64,000 bases of DNA from Sipunculus nudus (lineage: Eukaryota; Annelida; Sipuncula; Golfingiida; Sipunculidae): positions 37,244,676 through 37,308,675 of the forward strand of contig CM049311.1 in assembly GCA_026874595.1 (NCBI GenBank). Direction: 5' to 3'. This document shows, piece after piece, positions 25,641-37,380 of this stretch. The notes under the pieces are model-generated. The model did no database searches. It was not told the origin of the DNA and saw only the letters and a list, made by a program, of their open reading frames with translations. Position 1 is the stretch's first letter. Each line of letters begins with the position of its first letter. Position numbers and translations under genes: made by a program.

Positions 25641-26154
25641 CTCCTTAAAATTATTATGGTTGCTGTATTTAGTTCTGAAACAATTTGCTTACTCCTGTAC
25701 ACACATGGAAATAAACTTACACCAAGAGGGATCAGTGGCACAAATTATAATCATAGCAGGTATGCCACCTGATGGCCATATGTCACATATAACTTCACAA
25801 ATCAAGCTCCCACCCAGTGTTTCAATTATCTTTACTTTGGAAGTTTCAGCACACTTTTCATACTTCTACTCATTTCCTCCAGATTTCCCCTCCTCCCCCC
25901 CCCCCCCACGAAAAAAGTTAAAACTTGTATAGTGTTTGATCAAATATTACTTAGTTTTTATCCTCTTTACTTGCAAAGATAAGATAAACTAAGTTGTAGT
26001 TGATTCTTCCATCCATGTGCTTCCAGTAACAAGGAAATTGTCTGCCCAGCTTCAATTAGCTGGGACTTCCTCATGATCCTGATTGAGGGCCAACAAAATG
26101 TTTTCCCTGTTCTACCTCTAAAATCTTGACTGTCTTATATACAGGTTGGGCTTA
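25641..26154. other. Intergenic, no gene seen
   Basis: Contains a poly-C tract near 25896-25908 and nothing else supportable. Confidence 0.4.
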
Positions 26155-26430
26155 TACTTGATACTTTACAGTAATGATTTCCAGGTGTGAATCAGGTTAG
26201 ATTATTTCACACCTGGGGATAGACTAGCTTTGTTGGCTGATCACAAAGAGTCTGGATGAGACATAATGGTTTAACCCCATCACAGGTGTTCCAGGTGTGT
26301 TTAATTATAGCCAGTAATTGACTTTCATCTGGACACGTCATAGGGTATATCACACATTTATATATTTCAGGTAACATGCAGTGTCCATATCAGATAACTG
26401 ATTTTCACCTGACACTGATTTTTCATTTCA
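26155..26430 (+). repeat. Repeat F, copy 1
   Basis: GATTTCCAGGTGTG, GGCT..TCACAAAGAGTCTGG, ATCACAGGTGTT and CAGGTAACAT occur in the same order at 27000-27215. The two are diverged direct copies about 840 bp apart. Confidence 0.6.
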
Positions 26431-26647
26431 GACCTCTTGAGGGTTCGATCTTGTAAAAAGTAAAGAGCTGCATGTTTATAGTCTGATGTTGCCAACAGTG
26501 TCAGTCTCATTGGACTTCACTTTCCTGTTCTTTCCGACTTCTTCATTCTTGAAGCTGTCCTCGGCTCCCTGGGGAGCATACAACAGATGCAGCCATTAAG
26601 TGCTCAAGAGCCTTAATCATTCTATATTCTGCCTGCCACCCATGCAT

Positions 26648-26765
26648 GACAAGTACCCATTCACTAAGTCTGAGTCTGAAAGGCTGTCTGATAGGGACTC
26701 AAACCTACAACCCTGCAATCAAAAGTCCAGCGCCCAAACCATTACACCAGAAACCACACTCCTCC
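26648..26765 (-). mobile_element. tRNA-derived SINE, family c
   Basis: Reverse strand: TGGTGTAATGGTTTGGGCG (A box region), GGACTTTTGATTGCAGGGTTG (anticodon arm region) and GGTTTGAGTCCC (B box), followed by a short unrelated tail. The flanks differ from a functional tRNA gene: there is no sound acceptor stem. Confidence 0.65.
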
Positions 26766-26933
26766 AGTAATTTAGGTTCTGCTCTTTTGATTAAAACCTT
26801 TATGCCACTTCAGTGTAGGGTTGTCTTATTTTAATATATGAAGATGATAGGGTGTCAGATAATTAGAGTGAGTTCCATTAAGCTTAAATTGTTTTTATAC
26901 ACCTGTCATATGATGGGAGTATTAATGTATACC

Positions 26934-26937
<4 letters not shown>

Positions 26938-26996
<59 letters not shown>
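26938..26996. repeat. (AT)n microsatellite
   Basis: About 58 bp of AT dinucleotides, just before repeat F copy 2. Confidence 0.97.
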
Positions 26997-26999
<3 letters not shown>

Positions 27000-27230
27000 T
27001 GATTTCCAGGTGTGTGTATAGGCTGAATTATAACACCTTTGGATTGACAGGCTTTGTGGGCTCACCATAGAGATCAAAGTCTGGCTAAGAATTAAAGATG
27101 TAACTCTGTCACAGGTGTTGAATGTGGCTATGATTACACCAGGTAATTAACTCTAATCCTCCCAGACTACAGGATTTCACACAGGATTAACTTTTACCAG
27201 GTAACATTAGTTGGCACTAACCTGAGACAG
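27000..27230 (+). repeat. Repeat F, copy 2
   Basis: Diverged direct copy of 26155-26430. Confidence 0.6.
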
Positions 27231-27270
27231 GTGCGTGTGCACAAACAATCTCACTGCTCACTGATTATCA

Positions 27271-28060
27271 GTTTATAGTCAGCTGAGTTATATATAGTCA
27301 TAGTCTTTTGTCTGTGGTCTGTCCGTCTTGGCGGCCATCCAGTCGTCCTTATGTTAACAGTGCACGCTTTGAAACGGTGAGACCTACGAGACCAAAATTC
27401 AGCATAGAGTTTGATGTCCCTACTTAGTTCTCCTATAAAACCTGAAACTTCATTCCTCCGAGAAATTTAAGAATTCCTCCATTTTCCAGTGAAAACCTAT
27501 TGTTACACTTCAAAACTGCCCATGCACTATGAAAACCGCTGTTGTTAATCTTTTCATATATCTGAAATAACCATTCCCGTATATATTTCCTATGTACATG
27601 CTAGAAATTAGGTCAATATTGTTATAACCTTTGAAGTTATTGGCCCAAACGTAATACACTTTGTCAAAAAACCAGTAAATATATATGCTCCCTTAACATG
27701 ATAATTTGTTTAAGTAGAGAGTATATTTCAAGCATATATCTATATAACCCTTAGTTTTAATTGTTTATAAAAAATTAGATAAAAATTTTGTAACATTTTT
27801 AAGTTATCGGGATAAATGCAAAATCATTACCTTAAATTTTGCCCAACTTTAACTATATATGGCACATTTTTTGCCTGTATGTACATTTGCTTTTATTTTC
27901 TCAAGATGGACAGATAATGTGTTTAATACACCATGTCAAGTGTTGTTTACATCAAGCCAACCCAGCCCAGTGCTCTGCAGTGCCGGTCAGAGATGCAGCC
28001 CTCACCTATATGTTATGTAACTCTTTCACTCCAGGCATCTCCCTTGAATTTTCTATATAA
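27271..28060 (+). mobile_element. A1 element #3, decayed, no tail
   Basis: A degraded head (TATAGTCAGCTGAGTTATATATAGTC) and GTCC leader are followed by a body aligning with A1 #1 (GACCTACGAGACCAAAATTC, TTTGATGTCCCTA, CTTAAATTTTGCCCAACTTT). I see no GACCCATGGGTC palindrome, so the 3' end is lost or unrecognised. Confidence 0.65.
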
Positions 28061-28374
28061 TTTTCTATAATTAATTCATTCTTATTCTAGAGTTTTGCTA
28101 CATTTTGGATTTTGTATTATATCATATGGGGTTACAATGATTAAAGTGCACTTTTAATTGTGAAGTATTGCTTTAAAAGTTTTGATGTGCATAATATTAG
28201 GAATTCCTTACTTGAGAAGAGTAAAAACTTTTAGTTCTTTTACATGTGTGAAATTGAATATTAATTTCAGTATTAAGTTATAATTGAGATAGTAATCAGC
28301 CTAATGATATTGTTTCTCCCTCATCCAACCAACAGTGGGTACACCTGATTATAATCCTCTTTAAAAACTCAAGT

Positions 28375-28670
28375 ATCATCATTCATTGAACAATCTGACC
28401 CTAAGCTGATGAGGGACCAAAGGCCTAATATGAGATGTAACACTTCATAATGAAAACCAACATTAAATTTTGCAATCTTTTGGTTTTTTTTTAAACTGAA
28501 GGCCATGTGACATGCTGTCTGTCATGAGTTTGCAGCCTAAATTTGACAATCACATTTTTAGAATATTTATGAGCCTAAACAACCTATCAGGAGCTTTTAA
28601 ATTTTGTTGTTTGAGCATGTGACCAGTGACCTTGACCTTGATAAATAGGGTTAATTGAGATGTTGAGATG
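28375..28670 (+). repeat. Dispersed repeat G, copy 2
   Basis: Partner of 14205-14500, in the same orientation. It lies immediately before the 50-bp minisatellite. Confidence 0.65.
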
Positions 28671-28689
28671 ACTACTAATTCAGCCATTT

Positions 28690-30090
28690 TCTAATCATTA
28701 ATCATGTATGACAATCCATCATGTTTTGATCTCCATGTACTGATAATTAATCATGAATGACCATCGATCATGTTCTGATCACCATGTTCTGATCATTTAT
28801 GGTGTTCTTGCCATCTATCATGTTCTGATCACCATGTTCTGATCATTTATGGTGTTCTGGCCATCCATCATGTTCTGATCACCATGTTCTGATCATTTAT
28901 GGTGTTCTTGCCATCTATCATGTTCTGATCACCATGTTCTGATCATTTGTGGTGTTCTGGCCATCCATCATGTTCTGATCACCATGTTCTGATCATTTAT
29001 GGTGTTCTTGCCATCTATCATGTTCTGATCACCATGTTCTGATCATTTATGGTGTTCTGGCCATCCATCATGTTCTGATCACCGTGTACTGATCATTTAT
29101 GGTGTTCTGACCATCCATCATGTTCTGATCACCATGTTCTGATCATTTATGGTGTTCTTGCCATCTATCATGTTCTGATCACCATGTTCTGATCATTTAT
29201 GGTGTTCTGTCCATCCATCATGTTCTGATCACCATGTTCTGATCATTAATGGTGTTCTTGCCATCTTTCATGTTCTGATCACCATGTTCTGATCATTTGT
29301 GGTGTTCTGGCCATCCATCATGTTCTGATCACCATGTTCTGATCATTTGTGGTGTTCTGGCCATCCATCATGTTCTGATCACTGTGTACTGATCATTTAT
29401 GGTGTTCTGACCATCCATCATGTTCTGATCACCATGTTCTGATCATTTATGGTGTTCTTGCCATCTATCATGTTCTGATCACCATGTTCTGATCATTTAT
29501 GGTGTTCTGGCCATCCATCATGTTCTGATCACCATGTTCTGATCATTTATGGTGTTCTTGCCATCTATCATGTTCTGATTACCATGTTCTGATCATTTGT
29601 GGTGTTCTGGCCATCCATCATGTTCTTATCACCGTGTACTGATCATTTATGGTGTTCTGACCATCCATCATGTTCTGATCACCATGTTCTGATCATTTAT
29701 GGTGTTCTTGCCATCTATCATGTTCTGATCAAAATGTTCTGATCATTTATGGTATTCTGGCCATTCATCATGTTCTGATCACCATGTTCTGATCTTTAAT
29801 AATTAATGTTCTGACCACCTATTGCGTTCTGATCACCTGTATGATGTTCTGATCATAAATCATGCTCTGGCCATCCATTGTGTTTTGATCACCATGTTCT
29901 GATCATAAATCATGCTCTGGCTATCCATTGTGTTTTGATCACCATGTTCTGATCATAAATCATGCTCTGGCCATCCATTGTGTTTTGATCACCATGTTCT
30001 GATCATAAATCATGCTCTGGCCATCCATTGTGTTTTGATCATCATGTTCTGATCATAAATCATGCTCTGGCCATACATCATGTTTTGAAT
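28690..30090 (+). repeat. 50-bp minisatellite with dimeric order
   Basis: The core unit is about 50 bp: TCATGTTCTGATCACCATG followed by TTCTGATCATTTATGGTGTTCT(T/G)(G)CCATC(T/C)A. Through much of 28770-29800, units ending TTGCCATCTA and TGGCCATCCA alternate, giving a 100-bp period. From about 29820 a second unit type (CATAAATCATGCTCTGG, CCATTGTGTTTTGATC) takes over, also 50 bp long. The palindrome TGATCA occurs about twice per unit. Confidence 0.97.
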
Positions 30091-31110
30091 ATTGCCTCAT
30101 AAAAGTCATCTCTAATCGCTCTAATAATTTTTTGTTCAGTATCACACCAGGTCTGTCCACCATGCTGTATTATCCATGCACTGATCATGCTCATCTGAAC
30201 CATAAATGGTGGCCCCTTACCTAATGGTTGATATAGTTTTCATTTCTGTCAGTAGGGGGCAGTACATATTGAAAATTTGATGAGTTTGACAAAATTGTTA
30301 GATTCAATAAATTCAATTGAAAAATTAATAATATGGCAGCTGTGGTGTCCAGAAATATATTGTATTGCCAAAGGGATATTTCTATTGTAATATTTATTTA
30401 ATTTCCACAGGGGTTGTAAAATGTACAAGATGTCCTTATTTTAAATAATTTTATGTTTATTTACCTTTCAATCAATATTTGCTGCCCATGGCTTAAAGAG
30501 GTAGGTTAATAAAAAAATAGTGATAAAAAAGTGACATGATTAAAAAGAATGTATGCCAACGTCAGGACTATATTTAACCTGACACCAAATTTTTTCAATA
30601 GCAAAAGTTTAAATGTAAAAATGGCTCTGAGTGAAGTAAATATGAATAACCATATTATTACACTAAATCAAATTATGATGCTAGCATGACAACATCTGAG
30701 ACCAGTAGCAGTGGTCAGGTTTGTGAGGTGGTTGTGTTTCAGGAATGATCCTCTTATCAGGTATTACTACATTATATACTTCACGGTACTGATTATCTTG
30801 TTACTTTAGCAAGGTTTCAACCTTTTAACTGCCACAAGGTATGCTTTCATCTCTGTTTGTGTATGTGTTTGTGTGTGTTCACTGTGTTTGTATGGTGAAC
30901 GCTTGCATTCCGTAGAATGCAGATCTCTAGTTTGCAAGACAATCAGTCATGCAACTCTAGAACAATCAAGCCAGGAACATGTATAGACGTTATTATAAAT
31001 ATTATCAACTATCAATTAAGACAGTGTTCTCAAGTTAACCAGCCGAAGAGAAGGATCTAACAGCAACCCTTAATATAAACTTATTTAACATGAATTATAC
31101 AAATAGTTAT
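30091..31110. other. Intergenic, no gene seen
   Basis: AT-rich unique DNA. Contains the CTCF-like motif, a GT-rich stretch (30855-30895) and an inverted head-like motif at 30900-30935 (see findings). Confidence 0.5.
30249..30263 (+). promoter_or_regulatory. CTCF-like motif
   Basis: TCAGTAGGGGGCAGT matches the bilaterian CTCF core (CCASYAGRKGGCRSY) at 14 of 15 positions. It is a sequence match only. Confidence 0.45.
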
Positions 31111-31111
31111 T

Positions 31112-31315
31112 TAACTAATTGAGGCACTCTATATGACTCTTATGATGGCGTTTGGTAGTGTGTTGGGGTGGAGGAAACCGGAGAACCTGGAGAAAACCAC
31201 CGGCCTTGGGCAGGCAAATACAACCCACTCTCATAGCCACACTTGGGATCAAACCTTGGTCGCCGGTGGCGAGAGCCAAGCGTTTTACCCCTCAAATGTC
31301 CAGGCCCCTTCTGCT
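31112..31315 (-). mobile_element. tRNA-derived SINE, family a, copy 1
   Basis: Reverse strand: GAGGGGTAAAACGCTTGGC, then B box GGTTTGATCCC, then GTGTGGCTATGAGAGTGGGT, GGTGGTTTTCTCC and CCGGTTTCCTCCACC. The plus-strand copy at 34.5 kb has the same parts in the same order. The central domain resembles ones shared by broad metazoan SINE groups; the exact group is not assigned. Confidence 0.8.
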
Positions 31316-32184
31316 GATCCAAGTACTTGTGGAAGTGTCATGTTTGATGATGGAGAAAAAGATTAAGAAGAAGATTTTTAATCGATTCTTTTATGTACCT
31401 TTTATATCACCATGACAACTGCTGTGTAGAATTCTTCTTAATATATTGACCGATTAAATATAGTGCTGACTTGAAAGGTCCCAGTAATGGCCAGATTGTT
31501 GAGACTTATTTACAGCACATGGTTTGCTTAGAATGCTGTCCCTTTCTTTGTGTCCTGTTTTTTTATATATCTAATTAACAGGATGAGAATATTTTTTTCT
31601 TGATAATAAGGATTATATTTCTTTCCCATACATGATGATTTGTGATTGATAATTCTAAAATGCAATCAGTTAAATCGATTGTGAAAGAAAACCACCAATC
31701 ATTGATGTAATTTATTAATTGTAATACCACTACCAAGTACCCTGTTCCCTTGGTAAGAATATAGCCAAGGAATACAGAAAGCCCAGTAAAGATATAAATC
31801 AATAAGTCTGTGCTGTCACACAGACTTTACTTCTCAGTGACAATAAAGCTGATCGAGCTTCTGTGTTGCCTGGGACAGGCTTAACCGTGCTGAAGATATG
31901 AGGTACAGTAATATCAGCAATCAATACACACCCTGTGACAGGCAGGCAAGTGGTGAGCACCAGCTCAGCTGTCATTAATATTGAACTGGTAGGGCCTACT
32001 TGAATCATGATGACAGTCACACAGAAAACTGCACTTCAGTGGCCATCCGTAATATTACAGTAATGTTGCTGCATGGAGGCAGTATTAACTTTTAACATTA
32101 GGGGTGGAGTGATGAATTAACTCAGAGGAATACAAGTTAAAGTACCAAGTACATACTCAATCTGAGTATACATAATGATGAACT
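31316..32184. other. Intergenic, no gene seen
   Basis: No supportable gene. Short frames show no recognisable family. Confidence 0.4.
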
Positions 32185-32660
32185 CTAGGTAATTCTTGTC
32201 AAGAAAAGTTCTTGTAATGCCTCTTTGATGGATGTTTGAGCCTGTTTGTCTTCAAGCTGTTTATAAACACAGTACATTGGCCAATGTTGACAAGCAGACT
32301 AACCCACGTAACCTAAGGTGGCAGGTTGCATGTGTGCAGAGGTTGAATGGTCACTAGTTCAAAGGTCACTAGTTGCAAAACACCTAAGTTTGCAAAACTT
32401 GAGTTCATCTGACTTGCCACCAGAAGTCCTTGCAGATTGTGTCTGGATTTTCTTGTGCAAGCCCCCACATGTAATAAACATGTGGATATGAATAAAACAA
32501 AAAGCCTTAGCGCGGTGGAAACAGTGTTTTCTAGCCCTTTTTTGTAAACTAAAACGGTTTGAAGTATTATCTTTAGTTTACAGACGTCATATATTAATTG
32601 GGATAGGCTCCTTTAAGTGACAATGTACTTTGCAGATTATTAGGTGTACAACATGACAAA
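32185..32660 (+). repeat. Dispersed repeat E, copy 3 (uninterrupted)
   Basis: Aligns with 17390-18330 minus the MITE. Its 3' part (GCCCCCACATGTAATAAACATG, ATTATCTTTAGTTTACAGACGTCA) aligns with 43540-43700. It gives the empty site for the MITE at 17472-18093. Confidence 0.65.
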
Positions 32661-33412
32661 AATACTTCCTTATTAAGATTTTTAAAGCAATTCTTGATAT
32701 GACATGTTCTGCCTGTCTGACAGCTCTGATGTCTGAGGGGCAAAACTGCTCTTATGTATGTGCTGCCCAGGAAGGCTTACCAGTACAAAGCATTTTTATC
32801 AGAAATCAATACAGGACCTTTATCAGGCAGCCAGTGCTGGGCCTAGTGTCAAATGGACTGTTTAAGTTCATGGCAGCCTGATCCTGTTTCTTTCAGGATC
32901 CGGTATTTCCTGAATGACAAATGAAGCCTTTGTAGGTACGATGAGATCAAAGCAGAACACAAAGATCAAATATCAACCTGTTTTCCCCCAGTTTTTGTGT
33001 TTGGAGGCCTTCTAAGAAATATAAACCTGAATACGAACTACATGTGTATTGTCATACCCTGAAAGCTAAAGACTATGCAAGATAGGATATTGTATTTAAA
33101 ACTTTTGGACTACCCAAAACATTTTGATTTCTTTCAGATTAACAAATGTTTATTGATTTCATAGATTTTAACTTATTTAGTTTTATTTTTAATTTTTTTT
33201 TATATTCATCAATAAAAGTTTAACATTTTTTTTATGTTATAGAATTTTAACTTTAAATAATGTTATATAATGAAAACTTTTACAGTTGAAAATAAAAGAG
33301 TACATTCATATTTGAATATTTAATAAAACTACCAATTGAATAGTCAATACTCAAAACAGAAAAGTTTGGGGGATTTAGTACCTTTGTATGATGCCCAGCA
33401 GTAATCAGTCTT
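32661..33412. other. Intergenic, no gene seen
   Basis: AT-rich, no supportable feature. Confidence 0.4.
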
Positions 33413-33415
33413 TTA

Positions 33416-33726
33416 AGGGATGTTTCCATGTGCACGTATATGCGTTAAAAATCGCTCATATGATTTTGTAACTGGGGTGTTTCCATGTGTCCGTCAGCTT
33501 ATATGTGTGAAAATTGCCACAGGAGTGATTTTCACGCATAACGTCTGCGTGAACTCAGGGATTCAGGGTAAAATGACGTCACTTCAGCATCTTTCTGTGG
33601 AATGCCTGCTCAATCCACTGTACAAATATATTAGTCTGCCAGTTCACGCATAACGCGCACATGGAAACACCTATTTTTTCATGCATAGATGCACATACGC
33701 ACATATGCAAACATGGAAATATAACT
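33416..33726. mobile_element. Foldback MITE with TTA flanks
   Basis: The left end AGGGATGTTTCCATGTGCACG mirrors the right end, which read inward is AGTTATATTTCCATGTTTGC. A second inverted pair lies inside (GGTGTTTCCATGTG near 33478, CACATGGAAACACC near 33658). Both sides are flanked by TTA (33413-33415 and 33727-33729), as for PIF/Harbinger-type elements. There is no transposase. Confidence 0.75.
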
Positions 33727-33729
33727 TTA

Positions 33730-34469
33730 GACAGGGAAACCCTGGAAAAAATTATGACAAGTCTGTATACGTATAACTATTAATGTTCAATGTATTTCTG
33801 GTTAAATCATAACCATGCACATGACGGGTTCATTGTCATACTCAATGATTTATCCATAACTATTGTCTGTTTTTGATGCATACAGTTTGACTGGTTAATA
33901 ATTATTATACAATACCTACGAAGACTACTGTTACTATTCTCAGAAATACCAGGGTATAACTACTGAATTTTAGATTTATTTGAGAGATTCAGTACATAAT
34001 AGCCTAATTTTGATTGTGTACAACAATGTTAATCAGTTGTTGGTCAATGCACTGTGAACATGCATCTGATTAGAGAGAGAGAGGACAAGAGAGAGAATTG
34101 ATTCAATTACATGGCATTGCAAGACTTTAAGTTTATAAACTGACTACCAGTAAATCTAATTATGCTGATTTGAAAGTGAAAAGTGTTGTTCAATTTCAGC
34201 CCGTAAATCAGCATTGTAATTATAAAACATCTGTTATATGATATTTTGCCTTAGAATCTCTCTGCATATCAGTCTGTATGACTTCCTTGCTCTCTCTGTC
34301 TCTCTCTCTCTCTTTGTATACATATATATATAAATTACATGACAAAATAACACAAATAGGCTGAACTCAGGTGAAATCTTCCCTAATATTCAATCAAAAG
34401 TATGTGCTGCAGGCATTTAGTTTTATGCCAAATCAGTCTGAATTGGGTTTGGACTGGTCAGATTCAAGA
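33730..34469. other. Intergenic, no gene seen
   Basis: Contains a GA-rich tract (34074-34098) and a CT-rich tract (34285-34314) and nothing else supportable. Confidence 0.5.
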
Positions 34470-34661
34470 CAGCTTACCAGCTGAGTGGTAAAACGCTCAG
34501 CCCTCTCTGCTGGTGACCGGGTTTGATTCCCGGTGTGGCTATGAGAGTGGGTTGTAGTTGCCTGTCCAAGGTCGGTGGTTTTCTCCGAATCCTCTCGTTT
34601 CCTCCACCCTTACCGACTACCGAGCACCAACATCCGAGCCATCGAGAGTGCATCGTATTAG
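34470..34661 (+). mobile_element. tRNA-derived SINE, family a, copy 2
   Basis: Head GCTTACCAGCTGAGTGGTAA, B box GGTTTGATTCCCG, then GTGTGGCTATGAGAGTGGGT, GGTGGTTTTCTCC and CGTTTCCTCCACCC. It ends at the T-run where A3 #2 begins. Confidence 0.82.
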
Positions 34662-36307
34662 TTTATAGCTCAGCTGACTGTAAGTCATCTGAGCTATAGC
34701 GATCACTCTTTGTCCGTCGTCCGTCCGGCTGCCAGCCGTCCGGCCATCCGGCCGTCTGTCCGTTAACAAGGCACAAATCGTAACCACTGGACCTGGAATC
34801 TTCTAACTTTACATCCAGAGAGATCCATGAAAAATCTCCTTGGAAACCTGGAATTAGGTCTCTGTTACCCATATCCTTTGAGCTATGGGGCCCCAAAATA
34901 CCCCCCCATAATAGTGAAAAATTTCATACAAAAACTTCAATATCTCATTAACTACATCACTGATGGTCATGATTTTTTGCATACACATTGATCATGAGAT
35001 GTTCCATCAGTTCCTGCAGACTGGTGGCGCCACCTGTATTTTTTTATTTTTTATGAATTTTTTTCTCAATTTTTGAGACCTTTAAAAATGTGGACATCTG
35101 TTAACAGACCGGTTCTACAGACCGGTGGCGCCACCTGTATTTTTTTATTTTTTACAATTTTTTTTCTCTATTTTTGAGACCTTTAAGGATGTAGTTATCT
35201 GTCAACAGGGTTCAAATTGGACCTAGAATCTTCATTCTTGACACACAGGTCTCTGATAGGTCTCTGTTACCCATATCCTTTAAGTTATGGCACTCCAAAG
35301 TGCAGCTCAGAATAATGGAAAATTTGATAAAAAAGCTGAAGTATCTGAACAACTAATGCAGAGATCACCATAATTGTTTGTATGGATATTGATCATGGAG
35401 TGTTTCATCTGTTTCTGCAGCCTGGTGGCACCACATATATTTTTCCGGCCTTTTTTTTCAAATTTTTTTCTCTATTTTTGAGACCTTTAAAGATATGAAC
35501 ATCTGTTAACATGGCACAAATCATAACAACTGAACCTAGAATCTTCATTCTTTACACACAGGGAGACCCATGAAAAATCTCCATGGAAACCTGAAATTAG
35601 GTCTCTGTTACCCATATCCATTAAGCTATATGTCTCCAAAATACCCCCCTGAATAATGAAAAAATTGATACTAAAACTCCAGTATCTCAATAACTACAAC
35701 ACTGGTGCTCATGATTTTTGGCATACATATTGATCATGACATGTTCCATCAGTTTTAGCAGACTGGGTGTGCCACCTCTATTTTTTCAAATTTTTACGAA
35801 TAGTTTTCTCTATTTTTGACACCTTGAAAGATGTGGTTACCTGTCAACAGGGTACAAATTGTAACAACTGGACCTAGAATCTTCATTCTTGTCATGCAAG
35901 GAGGCCCATGAAAAGTGTCTGTGTAAACCTGAAATTAGGTCTCTGTCACCCATATCCTTCAAGCTATAGGACTCAAAAGTATCCCTCAGAATAATGGAAA
36001 ATTTGATACAAAAGCTGAAGTATCTGAACAACTAATCCAGAGACCACCATGCTTCTTTGTATAGATATTGACCATTAAGTGTTTTCATTAGTTTCTGCAG
36101 ACTGGTGGAGCCACCTGTATTTTTTTTTAAAGTTTACGCATTTTTTCTCTATTTTTGAGATATATTAATCCAGACACAATCTCAGCCTGTTGGTTAATCT
36201 GTTTGATGCTTCAGTTGAATGGTTATATACTACCATTCAGATGATAAAATTTCCTTTTGCAAATCTCTTCCAAATCAGCTGAGCGTCATGACCCATGGGT
36301 CACTTGT
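34662..36307 (+). mobile_element. A3 element #2, complete and uninterrupted
   Basis: The head hairpin is at 34667-34695 and the leader GCGATCACTCTTTGTCC follows. Palindrome units GGTGGCGCCACC or variants lie near 35022, 35123, 35423 and 36103. The tail is AGCTGAGCGTCATGACCC with the 12-bp palindrome at 36290-36301, then ACTTGT. It provides the empty site (36116-36140) that defines the B #1 insertion. It has no ORF of note. Confidence 0.8.
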
Positions 36308-37380
36308 GATAACTAGTTGTACAATTCATGTAAAAAAATAAAGTTTATATTAGAATCATGACCCAGGGTTTAGATAAGACTGAATTGGTTAGGGATGAGA
36401 TTAAGGGGCCTTGAGACACACACATATAAACACACAATCACACAAACACACACATATATACACATAATAAAAACATTTATGGGTATATATAGATCCTTTT
36501 CACCATTTTTATCAATAAAGTAGGAACTTTTTATATATAACCATATAGATCTTGCACCAGTGTATTAATTATATGATAACATTTCATTGACAAAAAGATT
36601 CATTGGTGGATCATGGAGATGGAAGATAAAATTGAAGGTTGTCATTATATCACAATTTTATAGGGTATGTTATGTTCATCTTGACACAGCAGAGAGCGCC
36701 CTCTGCTGGGCATAGTCATTGCAGTCATGGTGTGAGGAAGCCATATTACATAACTGCTTATTTCTTTTTCACTGTGTGCGGACCCACTGGGAAACATGGA
36801 AAATTGATTTCTTGCAGTAGGCTAGGTGGATCTGTCGCGTTGATTATTCAGGGAGGCTCTACACAGTCAGCTGATCGTGGACATCCGTTAACCACAGACC
36901 ACCAGTGGTACAAAAGAGACACAGTGGTGTAAGATATGTGATTAAGGTTGTTACCATTGCGAGTGCCACCTCATGCCAGACCTGTTCACACTGTCACCAT
37001 GGTGCTTGATAGACAGATGACGATCTAAATATAGATTGGGTACTGTTGAAGTCAGGCTGCATTACTGTATTGATGGTGCTTGTACTGCTCTTCTTGCTAG
37101 TGCCAAACCTTCCCAATGGCCAAGCAGGTAATTGACTTTTTATTCTGTTTTTGTCATGTAAATATGATCTTCAGCTGTTGAGGTATGGCATAAACAGGTA
37201 TGTTTTGGGGATGTTTATGTCACCATAAGGATCGATTTGCAGCTTCCATGGCTTTGTTTGAAGCATGTGTGAATCCACTTGGTGGCTGAATGAACCTGTT
37301 GGATTTATGAAATTGATTAAATTTTTTTCCATATTTAAAACAACCCAATGTCTGTACATGGCTTAATTGAGCCCACTCCC
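36308..37380. other. Intergenic, no gene seen
   Basis: Contains a CA/TA-rich microsatellite (36417-36466) and the CTCF-like motif at 36695. The small frame at 36639-36932 has no family resemblance. Confidence 0.5.
36695..36709 (-). promoter_or_regulatory. CTCF-like motif
   Basis: Minus strand CCAGCAGAGGGCGCT fits the CTCF core consensus at every position. It sits in a short inverted repeat (AGCAGAG...CTCTGCT). It is a sequence match only. Confidence 0.5.

Noticed and set aside
34470-34540. Functional tRNA gene
   Set aside because: Same reasoning: it is the head of SINE family a, and its body recurs at 31.1 kb.
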